From NCBI GenBank assembly GCA_964517075.1, contig CAZFAT010000080.1, positions 1 to 6,722 of the forward strand: a stretch of DNA of 6,722 nt, given 5' to 3'. Below, piece after piece: positions 1 to 4,778 of the stretch. The stretch's first letter is position 1. Each line of letters opens with the position of its first letter. Source of the stretch: CAZFAT01 sp964517075 (GTDB lineage Bacteria; Acidobacteriota; Vicinamibacteria; Vicinamibacterales; SCN-69-37). The notes under the pieces were generated by a model. It had not been told where the DNA came from. It made no database searches and saw only the letters and a list, made by a program, of their open reading frames with translations. Both the position numbers and the translations under genes were made by a program.

Positions 1-156
1 CTCTCGCCGAAGCCCCTGGAACACCTCCGCGACCACGATCCCGCACGTGCAGACATCGTGCTCGCCGGCGATCAGCGTCCCGAGCGCCCGCCCCTCCGGC
101 GATGGGTGTCCGTTCAGGAAATCCACCCACGCCGACGTGTCGACCAGGATCTTCAA
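1..156 (-). CDS. vapC: VapC-family PIN-domain toxin, N-terminal part (runs off left edge)
   Basis: The first 52 residues are readable. They start LKILVDTSAWVDFLNG (initiator TTG) and continue to an AEVFQGLRRE segment at the window edge. This is the N-terminal half of a PIN-domain ribonuclease, the toxin of type II VapBC modules, which cleaves RNA (often tRNA) when its antitoxin is lost. Visible acidic residues fit the PIN metal site: Asp6 in the VDTS motif and Glu44 in the AEVFQG motif. The remaining catalytic Asp residues lie beyond the window. I chose the TTG at 156-154 because it overlaps the vapB stop as TTGA, a 4-base translational coupling, and gives the canonical MKILVDTS beginning. 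VapC proteins are usually 125-140 residues, so roughly 80 are missing here. Seen: motif and overlap. Inferred: toxin activity. Confidence 0.88.
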   Translation of the reverse strand, partial: MKILVDTSAWVDFLNGHPSPEGRALGTLIAGEHDVCTCGIVVAEVFQGLRRE

Positions 157-359
157 CGACGCCGCGGCTCCCGTTCCCTGAGCTCATCGAGGCTGCCCGT
201 CGAGCGAACTCGCCCCTGAAAGCGCAGCAGCGCCCGGACAGCCCGGCGGCGCGCATACTCCCGTAGCGCCTCATTGATGACGTCCGTCTTGCTCTTGCCG
301 GGGGCCACCCTCATGGCACCTGCGACCGCTTTGCCATCGAGATTGAGCGTCGTCCTCAT
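153..359 (-). CDS. vapB: VapB-family antitoxin
   Basis: A 68-residue protein beginning MRTTLNLDGKAVAGAM. The short N-terminal strand (RTTLNLD) followed by two helices (about residues 9-38, with KSKTDVINEALREY) is the ribbon-helix-helix-like DNA-binding layout of VapB antitoxins. The Arg/Glu-rich tail (about residues 45-68) would wrap and inhibit the toxin. The start is supported by AGAAGG at 366-371, six bases upstream. Its stop overlaps the vapC start by four bases, so the two are co-translated, as expected for a toxin-antitoxin operon. VapB normally represses its own promoter, alone or in complex with VapC; the candidate promoter lies just upstream at 379-408. Family assignment rests on the pattern and on the PIN toxin next door. 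Confidence 0.85.
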   Translation of the reverse strand: MRTTLNLDGKAVAGAMRVAPGKSKTDVINEALREYARRRAVRALLRFQGRVRSTGSLDELREREPRRR

Positions 360-615
360 GACCTGCCTTCTGATGCAGATCGTAATCGGTAGGGGGTGGA
401 CTCGACAAGACCCGCTCGCTTGGTCATCCTGGCTGCTCTCACGCCGATCAGGCGACCAGATGTGGCCACCCTTCGCGTCGAGGATCGCGAAATCGAATCA
501 CTGCGCGCCGGAGAACTGAGGGCGAATCTCGGCCGCGTGTGTGACGCTGCCGTTCGAGAGCGTCCCGTGCCTCGGCGCGCCGGTAGGCGGGCAGGGCCCG
601 GTGAGCCTTGAACGC
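360..615. other. Intergenic stretch without recognisable gene
   Basis: Between vapB and the PIN remnant. Apart from the vapBC promoter region (379-408) I see nothing I can name. Short open frames exist on both strands but lack good ribosome sites and have the arginine/proline-heavy composition typical of unselected GC-rich frames. Confidence 0.5.
379..408 (-). promoter_or_regulatory. Candidate sigma-70 promoter of vapBC
   Basis: On the minus strand, TTGTCG (403-408) and TACGAT (379-384) are separated by 18 bases. This would place transcription start near 372, about 13 bases before the vapB ATG and overlapping its Shine-Dalgarno. The boxes match consensus moderately and the position is right for an autoregulated TA operon. 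No clear palindromic operator is visible. Confidence 0.4.
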
Positions 616-696
616 TCAGCGCCGCGCGTCCTGCGTGCGCACGTGAGGATACGAAAGAATCCTGTCGTCAGCGGTGACGAGTGTCAACCCGATCAG
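616..696 (-). pseudogene. Remnant of a second VapC-like PIN toxin (C-terminal end only)
   Basis: Read on the minus strand this segment gives LIGLTLVTADDRILSYPHV followed by RTQDARR and a stop. GLTLVTADxRIxxYPxVRTxDA is the characteristic ending of VapC PIN-domain toxins, with the Asp pair after LVTA belonging to the metal site. An in-frame stop lies only a few codons upstream (about 709-711). In another frame just before it, NETDRTL faintly resembles the DPFDRxL segment that normally precedes this motif in PIN proteins. That suggests deletion and frameshift decay rather than an intact gene. No start, no partner antitoxin and no N-terminal PIN motif were found within 844-697. It is separate from the vapC at the left edge. 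Confidence 0.65.
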
Positions 697-843
697 CCGA
701 GCGTTCGATCAGTCTCGTTGCCGTAATCCTGCGGCGTGCGATCCGGGATTGCACCCGCCGGCACCGCACTCACACGCCCGTCGCGGCCCGGCACGCCATC
801 GATCCCGACGCCGAGTCGAGGAATGACGATGTGCGCCAGTTGC
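697..843. other. Uncharacterised gap beside PIN remnant
   Basis: No convincing gene. On the minus strand a frame of roughly 50 codons runs from just upstream of 843 down to about 700 (contains IPRLGVGIDGVPGRDG) and begins right after a TAG. It has no ribosome site and no family I recognise. It may contain further debris from the PIN-toxin remnant or noncoding DNA between it and the lipoprotein gene. Confidence 0.4.
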
Positions 844-1308
844 TCACCAGGCGGCTCTGGTCCCAACTATGGCTCTTGACCAAAGCGATACGTTGGGATC
901 GATGTTGTGCGACGACCTGGCAGAGACTTGCAGGCGGTCGCCGTCACCCATGCAAAACGCGGGGAAATTCACTATTCGCTCAGGGATGGTGCCATTTTTT
1001 CTGATAGGCGCCCGATGCCGCAGCACCAGTTCCCTGGCGCCCCCGTCAGCCAGCAGGTGAGCGATGATCAGCAGAAAGGCCCCCTCCGGGAATCGTTGGC
1101 CGAGCCTGCCCTCGAAAGCAAACCTGGTATCGGGTTGGAAACAGAAAGACTCCCCCCGATATATCCAGTCGAATAGTTTCAGGGTCTCACCAGCCTGGAG
1201 ACCGGATATAGCGGGGTAGACATCGATGACCTCTTTGTATTCGACTAAACAGCCTTGAAGCGCGAGAGCGAGCACGATGATTGCCAGCAGATTTCCCACG
1301 CGAGACAT
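844..1308 (-). CDS. Small putative lipoprotein of unknown function
   Basis: A 154-residue protein. It opens with a classic type II signal peptide: MSR, a hydrophobic core (LLAIIVLALA), then the lipobox LQGC with Cys20 as the predicted lipidation site. The mature chain of about 135 residues would be anchored to a membrane facing the periplasm or cell exterior. It holds two further cysteines (in FCF and FCM) that could form a disulfide, and no catalytic motif I recognise. I chose the ATG at 1306-1308 rather than the longer frame from 1350 because GAGGAGGA sits eight bases upstream and the signal peptide begins cleanly there. The gene is divergent from the VOC gene and visibly AT-richer than its neighbours, with less biased third positions, which hints at different ancestry. 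Function unknown. Confidence 0.7.
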   Translation of the reverse strand: MSRVGNLLAIIVLALALQGCLVEYKEVIDVYPAISGLQAGETLKLFDWIYRGESFCFQPDTRFAFEGRLGQRFPEGAFLLIIAHLLADGGARELVLRHRAPIRKNGTIPERIVNFPAFCMGDGDRLQVSARSSHNIDPNVSLWSRAIVGTRAAW

Positions 1309-1553
1309 CGATAGGTCCTCCTCGGCGCTGAGGTGCGTGATGGTAAGCATTGGTCATGCCGAAAATGAAATGCCTATCGCGCCGTGACCTTACAGATGGC
1401 CGCGGGTGGGATCGGCTCGAAATCGTCAAAATATCCGACGCCAGAAGGTCGACGCGGTGCTCGGCCCCAGAGCCGGGTGGCGTCCTTCCGTTGAGTACGG
1501 GCTCGTGCGATCCTGACCGCCGAGCGCCAGCGTCACGAGCGGGAGGGAACGCG
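1309..1553. promoter_or_regulatory. Divergent intergenic region between lipoprotein and VOC genes
   Basis: About 245 bases between two divergently read genes, so promoters for both should lie here. The ribosome site of the lipoprotein gene (GAGGAGGA, minus) is near 1317-1324 and that of the VOC gene (GGGAGGGA) at 1541-1548. I cannot pick a confident -35/-10 pair for either gene. AT-rich patches around 1350-1375 and 1425-1435 are the likeliest places. The open frame that extends the VOC gene back to 1350 has no ribosome site and does not look like coding sequence. Confidence 0.4.
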
Positions 1554-2018
1554 ATGGCCAAGGTCAAGCCCATCCCCGACGGCTACCACACCATCATCCC
1601 CTACCTGAGCATCAAGGGAGCCGCCGACGCCATTGAGTTCTACAAGAAGGCGTTCGGCGCCACGGAGTCCATGCGCCTGGCGCAGCCCGACGGACGGATC
1701 GGTCACGCGGAGCTTCAGCTCGGTGATTCGCGGGTCATGCTCGCCGATGAGTTACCGGAGATGGATTTCCGCAGCCCGCTGTCGATGGGCGGCAGCCCCG
1801 TCCACATCCACATGTACGTCGACAGCGTCGACACCGTGGTCAACCGTGCGGTGGCGGCGGGGGCGAAGGTCATCCGGCCCCTGCAGGACCAGTTCTACGG
1901 CGACCGCGCGGGCACGGTGGCTGATCCTTACGGTCACGTGTGGCACGTGGCCACGCACACGGAAGACGTCTCAACCGACGAGATCCGCAAGCGCGCTGCC
2001 GCGCAGCACAAAGGGTAG
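1554..2018 (+). CDS. VOC-family (PhnB/glyoxalase-fold) protein
   Basis: A 154-residue protein starting MAKVKPIPDGYHTIIPYL. It is a single vicinal-oxygen-chelate module pair of the PhnB-like type. The first beta-alpha-beta unit covers about residues 12-65 (IEFYKKAFGA, then GHAELQLGD) and the second about 80-135 (HIHMYVDSVD, then FYGDRAGTVADPYGH and WHVATH). Length and the FYGDRAGTV-DP-GH signature match this family well. VOC proteins bind a metal or small ligand in the cup between modules. His12, His51, His84/His86 and Glu137 are possible ligands, but the substrate cannot be told from sequence; members are often annotated loosely as glyoxalase or bleomycin-resistance-like. The ATG at 1554 is chosen for its GGGAGGGA ribosome site and because homology-like sequence starts there. 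The next gene starts nine bases after its stop, suggesting an operon. Confidence 0.9.
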   Translation: MAKVKPIPDGYHTIIPYLSIKGAADAIEFYKKAFGATESMRLAQPDGRIGHAELQLGDSRVMLADELPEMDFRSPLSMGGSPVHIHMYVDSVDTVVNRAVAAGAKVIRPLQDQFYGDRAGTVADPYGHVWHVATHTEDVSTDEIRKRAAAQHKG

Positions 2019-2027
2019 GAGGAGACC

Positions 2028-2317
2028 ATGAGCGTACTACGTGGGCGCCGGGCAGTGGACGTCCGGAACGCGCTCCGGCATCTTTCGGCGCGTCGGCGCG
2101 GGCGGCTGGGAGCAGCTCACGAAGGGGCTGCCCGCCATCACGCAGGTGCAGGCGATCACGCTGCATCCGAAGAATCGGGACACGATCTATATCGGCACGC
2201 AGGATGGCCCCTACGGAGCACGGACGGCGGGGACCGATGGGAGCGGCTCGATTTTCCCGAGCGCGACCTGCAGGTGTGGTCGATCGTCGTGCATCCGACC
2301 GATCCACGGCGACTCTG
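2028..2317 (+). pseudogene. Frameshifted, truncated BNR/sialidase-fold repeat protein
   Basis: Two reading frames together spell the start of a BNR/YVTN-type beta-propeller protein. Frame one gives YVGAGQWTSGTRSGIFRR and WEQLTKGLP, then IYIGTQDGPY (about 2038-2214). The second frame continues RSTDGGDRWERLDFPERD and VWSIVVHPTDPR (about 2215-2307). The STDGGDRW segment is an Asp-box, typical of the fold. One extra base near 2036-2037, just after ATG AGC GT, and one missing base after 2214 explain the breaks and compensate each other. The ribosome site AGGAGG (2017-2022) overlaps the VOC stop, so the gene was translated with its neighbour. Homology ends near 2307-2317, where repeat copy 1 begins and supplies a stop codon. 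The normal protein should contain several more repeats. The frameshifts could be assembly errors; the truncation is independent of them. Confidence 0.75.
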
Positions 2318-2399
2318 TACCTAGAGGGCGTGAACATGAACCCGCGCGCGCCCGGCGCACCGTGGCCCACCGATAAGGGGCGTTTATGTCGCCTACGCT
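2318..2399 (+). repeat. Approx. 80-bp repeat, copy 1
   Basis: First of three copies of the same element (82 bp here). It starts TACCTAGAGGG and ends GTCGCCTACGCT. The last 40 bases are identical to copy 3 (core CCCACCGATAAGGGGCG then TTTATGTCGCC). The ends form a short imperfect inverted repeat (C-TAGG against CCTACG). An ATG lies 18 bases in, with TGG 27 bases after the A of the ATG codon's end, as in the other copies. CTCTG just upstream is shared with copy 2. It caps the broken BNR gene, whose reading frame stops at a TAG inside the repeat's first bases. Confidence 0.8.
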
Positions 2400-2467
2400 C
2401 CCGAAATGACCATCTCTTACCGGCTGGATGATTCCTGGTCTCAGCCTGTTGGTGGAGACGGGCTCTG
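2400..2467 (+). other. Spacer between repeat copies 1 and 2
   Basis: A 68-base spacer. It contains an open frame of 22 codons from ATG at 2406 (MTISYRLDDSWSQPVGGDG) that ends at the TAG inside copy 2, and a small imperfect hairpin (GTCTC at 2438-2442, GAGAC at 2455-2459). I do not recognise the peptide. It may be the scrap of another gene. Confidence 0.4.
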
Positions 2468-2546
2468 TACGTAGGGGCCCGGGATGAACCTGAGTTCCGG
2501 CCGCTCCCGCTGGCGCACCGATAAGGCCGTTTATGCCGCCTACGCT
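2468..2546 (+). repeat. Approx. 80-bp repeat, copy 2
   Basis: 79 bp, starting TACGTAGGGGCC and ending GCCGCCTACGCT. It is the most diverged copy in the core, where AAGGCCG replaces AAGGGGCG with one base lost. The outer end is nearly the same as copy 3 and the upstream CTCTG is shared with copy 1. Terminal CGTAGG and CCTACG are inverted. Its inner end abuts the transposase fragment (minus) at 2547. With copy 3 it forms an inverted pair around 2547-3049; the perfect 15-base inverted match GCCTACGCTCTCGGC / GCCGAGAGCGTAGGC marks both inner boundaries. Confidence 0.8.
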
Positions 2547-2688
2547 CTCGGCCAGCGTCGCGCTCTCGCGATGCGCCACCATCCAGCCGACCACGTAAGT
2601 AGGTCCACTTCGCCGGCCCCAGCAGCTTCGTGATGTCCCAGCTCCACAGCTCGTTGGGGCGGCAGGCCAGCAGCTCCGGGGCGGCATT
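2547..2688 (-). pseudogene. Transposase fragment (DDE/rve integrase core, IS3-like)
   Basis: On the minus strand the first part reads ELLACRPNELWSWDITKLLG and PAKWTYL. After a break it continues, in another frame, YVVGWMVAHRESATLAE. RPNxLWSWDITKLxGPxKWTY is the start of the integrase catalytic core of IS3-type OrfB transposases, with the first catalytic Asp in WDIT. In intact enzymes WTYxYLYVVLDIFSR leads into YVVGWMVA; here the piece carrying the second Asp is deleted between two similar TAC-rich sites near 2595. The domain stops at LAE (2547) where repeat copy 2 begins. Fewer than 50 of the usual approximately 280 residues remain, so it is inactive. Upstream it is joined directly to thiolase sequence in one frame. 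Confidence 0.8.
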
Positions 2689-3049
2689 GGTGGCGATGCC
2701 CTGCCCAAAGCCAATGCACATCGTGCAGCCCGAAGCGCTTGCCGGTGCGCTCCAGTTCGTGCGGCAGGGTGGTCATGAGCTTGCCGCCCGAGCAGCCGAG
2801 CGGGTGCCCGAGCGCGATGGCGCCGCCGTTGACGTTGACCCGCTCCATGTCCGGGTGCAGCTCACGCTCCCACGCGAGCACGACGGAAGCGAAGGCCTCG
2901 TTGATCTCGAAGAGATCGATCTGGTCCAGGGTCATGCCGGCCTTCTTCAGCACGCGCTGCGTGGCGGGAATGGGACCCGTGAGCATGATGGTGGGATCGA
3001 CGCCCGCGAGCGCGGTGGCGACCACCCGCGCCCGCGGCCGCACGCCGAG
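2689..3049 (-). pseudogene. Thiolase (acetyl-CoA acyltransferase) C-terminal fragment
   Basis: The minus strand encodes about 120 residues of the thiolase C-terminal domain. In order: VRPRARVVATALAGVDP and GPIPATQRVLKKAGM, then DLFEINEAFASVVLAW, NVNGGAIALGHPLGCSG, LERTGKRFGL and MCIGFGQGIAT. NEAFA and GHPLGCSG (with the catalytic His) and the Cys of MCIGFG are the standard active-site blocks. The N-terminal ~250 residues, with the nucleophilic Cys, are missing: homology begins directly at repeat copy 3. A frameshift of about two lost bases at 2722-2724 breaks RFGL from TMCIGFG. After GIAT the expected last residues are replaced by transposase sequence. Intact thiolases condense or cleave acyl-CoA in fatty-acid metabolism; this piece cannot act. 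An open frame remains from a GTG at 3043. Confidence 0.88.
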
Positions 3050-3128
3050 AGCGTAGGCGACATAAACGCCCCTTATCGGTGGGCCACGGGGAGCGGGACG
3101 CGCTCGGGCTCATCCTCGGCCCTACGTA
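3050..3128 (-). repeat. Approx. 80-bp repeat, copy 3 (inverted)
   Basis: 79 bp in reverse orientation. Read on the minus strand it starts TACGTAGGGCCGAGGATGA and ends GTCGCCTACGCT, with the last 40 bases identical to copy 1. TACGTA at its outer end is itself palindromic, and a second CCCCTACGT follows immediately outside (3130-3138). The inner end abuts the truncated thiolase. Together with copy 1 or copy 2 it forms long inverted repeats bracketing the gene scraps. Confidence 0.8.
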
Positions 3129-3358
3129 GCCCCTACGTTGCCACGCGTCAGGCAACCGGTGCTCGTCGATCCAGCTGCCGATGTGCTGGCGACCTCGGGG
3201 CTGATTTTCTTTTCGGCGAAGTGGTACCCTTTCCTTTCGGAACGGCAGGTGCAGTGACCGGGCCCCGAGAGGGGTGGTCTGCCGGAAATCCGCCGAAATC
3301 CCCCATCCGCCGGGCCGCGCGCCGCGCCCGCCAGCAATTGACATAGACTCTGGAGCCA
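3129..3358 (+). promoter_or_regulatory. Upstream region of the pnt operon
   Basis: 230 bases between repeat copy 3 and pntAA, expected to hold the operon promoter and leader. A T-rich patch at about 3200-3240 (ATTTTCTTTTCGG, then GGTACCCTTTCC) is the most promoter-like stretch, but the boxes match consensus poorly. A small hairpin CCCC-GAGA-GGGG lies near 3264-3275, followed by a near-tandem CCGGAAATCCG/CCGAAATCCC at about 3283-3303. A perfect TTGACA at 3338-3343 is too close to the start codon to serve pntAA in the ordinary way. I see no riboswitch or gene. Confidence 0.4.
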
Positions 3359-4492
3359 ATGAAGGTCGGCATTCCCAAGGAATCCTGGCCCGGCGAAAAC
3401 CGGGTCGCATTGATACCCTCGGCCGTTTCCGGCCTGATCAAGGCAGGTCTCGATGTGCTCGTCGAGCAGGGCGCCGGCGCCGCCGCCGGGTTCACCGACG
3501 AGGCCTTCCGCGCCCAGGGCGCGGCGCTGGTCTCGCGCGACCAGGCGTTCGGGGCCGACATCCTGCTGCAGGTGCGGTCGGTCCCCGGCGAGCCGCAGCG
3601 GCTCCGGCCGGGGCAGGCGGTCATCGGCTTCGCCGATCCGCTCGGATCGCCCGGCGCGATCCGTGACCTCGCGAGGACCGGCGCGTCGCTGCTGTCGATG
3701 GAGCTGATGCCGCGCATCACCCGCGCGCAGAGCATGGACGCGCTGTCGTCGATGGCCACCATCGCCGGCTACAAGGGGGTGCTGCTCGCCGCCGACGCGC
3801 TGCCGCGCATGTTCCCCATGCTCATGACGGCCGCCGGCACCATTTTCCCGGCCCGCGTCTTCATCGTCGGCGCCGGCGTCGCCGGCCTCCAGGCGATCGC
3901 GACCGCGCGGCGGCTCGGCGCCAGGGTCGAGGCCTACGACGTGCGCCCCGCGGTCAAGGAGCAGGTGCAGAGCCTCGGCGCGAAGTTCGTCGAGCTGCCG
4001 CTCGAGTCGGCGGACGCCGAGGACAAGGGGGGCTACGCGAAGGCGCAGGACGAGGCCTTCTACCGCCGGCAGCGCGAGATGATGATCAAGGTCGTCGCCG
4101 GAAGCGACGTCGTCATCACCACGGCGCTCATCCCGGGGAAGAAGGCGCCCATCCTGCTCACGACCGAGATGGTCGAGGCGATGGCGCCCGGATCGGTGGT
4201 CGTCGATCTCGCGGCGGAGCGGGGCGGCAACTGCGAGCTCACGAAGCCGGATGAAACGGTCGTCCACAGGGGCGTGACGATTCTCGGGCCCTCCAACCCG
4301 CCCGCGCTGGTGCCGTATCACGCCAGCCAGATGTACTCGAAGAACATCACCACGTTCCTGGCCCACCTGCTGGGCAAGGACGGCGCGGCGCAGCCGGCGC
4401 TGGCGCTGGACCCCGCCGACGAGATTACCCGCGAGACGCTGCTCACCCGGTCGGGTGATGTCGTCCACGCGCGTGTGAAGGAGCTGCTGTAG
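3359..4492 (+). CDS. pntAA: NAD(P) transhydrogenase subunit alpha 1 (NAD(H)-binding domain I)
   Basis: A 377-residue soluble subunit beginning MKVGIPKESWPGENRVALIP, the canonical PntA start, so the ATG at 3359 is secure although its GGAG is only three bases away. It binds NAD(H) on the cytoplasmic face and passes hydride to NADP+ held by PntB. The segment PRITRAQSMDALSS carries the conserved Arg119, Gln124, Asp127 and Ser130 equivalent to the RQDS set at the hydride-transfer site. The Rossmann dinucleotide motif GAGVAGLQA begins at Gly171, with EAYDVRPAVKEQVQSLGAKF supplying the adenosine-binding acidic strand and mobile-loop region. The chain stops at the end of domain I; the membrane part is a separate gene, pntAB, three bases downstream. 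Its length is normal for split-subunit enzymes. Some relatives are alanine dehydrogenases, but the following pnt genes exclude that. Confidence 0.97.
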   Translation: MKVGIPKESWPGENRVALIPSAVSGLIKAGLDVLVEQGAGAAAGFTDEAFRAQGAALVSRDQAFGADILLQVRSVPGEPQRLRPGQAVIGFADPLGSPGAIRDLARTGASLLSMELMPRITRAQSMDALSSMATIAGYKGVLLAADALPRMFPMLMTAAGTIFPARVFIVGAGVAGLQAIATARRLGARVEAYDVRPAVKEQVQSLGAKFVELPLESADAEDKGGYAKAQDEAFYRRQREMMIKVVAGSDVVITTALIPGKKAPILLTTEMVEAMAPGSVVVDLAAERGGNCELTKPDETVVHRGVTILGPSNPPALVPYHASQMYSKNITTFLAHLLGKDGAAQPALALDPADEITRETLLTRSGDVVHARVKELL

Positions 4493-4495
4493 GCC

Positions 4496-4774
4496 ATGGA
4501 AATGTTCGTTGCGGCCCTCACGGTGTTCGTGCTGGCCGTGTTCGTCGGGTTCGAGCTGATCACGAAGGTCCCGCCGCTGCTGCACACGCCGCTGATGTCG
4601 GGGTCCAACGCGATTTCGGGCATTACGGTGATCGGGGCGATGCTCTCGGTCGCGACGCCAAGCCCCTTCTCGACGGTGCTGGGCTTCATCGCAATCGTCT
4701 TCGCCACCTTCAACGTCGTCGGCGGGTTCCTGGTGACCCACCGCATGCTCGGCATGTTCAAGAAGAAGGACTGA
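4496..4774 (+). CDS. pntAB: NAD(P) transhydrogenase subunit alpha 2 (membrane)
   Basis: A 92-residue, almost wholly hydrophobic protein with three predicted membrane helices (about residues 3-22, 38-56 and 62-84) and a basic KKKD tail. The block VPPLLHTPLMSGSNAISG (from Val25, with His30) is the signature of the small PntAB subunit. With PntB it forms the proton channel (domain II); the histidine is a candidate for the proton path. It starts three bases after pntAA, with AAGGAG of the pntAA tail (4478-4483) as the nearest ribosome site, so translation is likely coupled. The stop is followed after four bases by pntB. In E. coli this segment is fused to the C-terminus of PntA; the split form here is common in other bacteria. 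Confidence 0.95.
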   Translation: MEMFVAALTVFVLAVFVGFELITKVPPLLHTPLMSGSNAISGITVIGAMLSVATPSPFSTVLGFIAIVFATFNVVGGFLVTHRMLGMFKKKD

Positions 4775-4778
4775 GCCC

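Noticed and set aside
700..860. Minus-strand frame of about 50 codons (IPRLGVGIDGVPGRDG) as a gene or as a frameshifted extension of the lipoprotein
   Set aside because: No start or ribosome site, no recognised family, and the Gly/Pro/Arg pattern is common in random GC-rich frames.
1350..1553. N-terminal extension of the VOC protein by 68 codons
   Set aside because: The extension has no ribosome site and no family resemblance, whereas the ATG at 1554 has a good one and begins the conserved sequence.
2318..3128. Repeats as a CRISPR array
   Set aside because: Copies are about 80 bp, diverged, in both orientations and unevenly spaced (68 and 503 bases apart), with no cas genes.
2318..3128. Repeats as integron attC sites with gene cassettes
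   Set aside because: No integrase, no canonical attC core sites (GTTRRRY), mixed orientation, and the inserts are broken gene pieces rather than whole cassettes.
3338..3343. Perfect TTGACA as -35 box of the pnt operon
   Set aside because: A -10 box at normal spacing would fall on or inside the pntAA start codon, and the MKVGIPKE beginning makes a later start unlikely. Probably chance.
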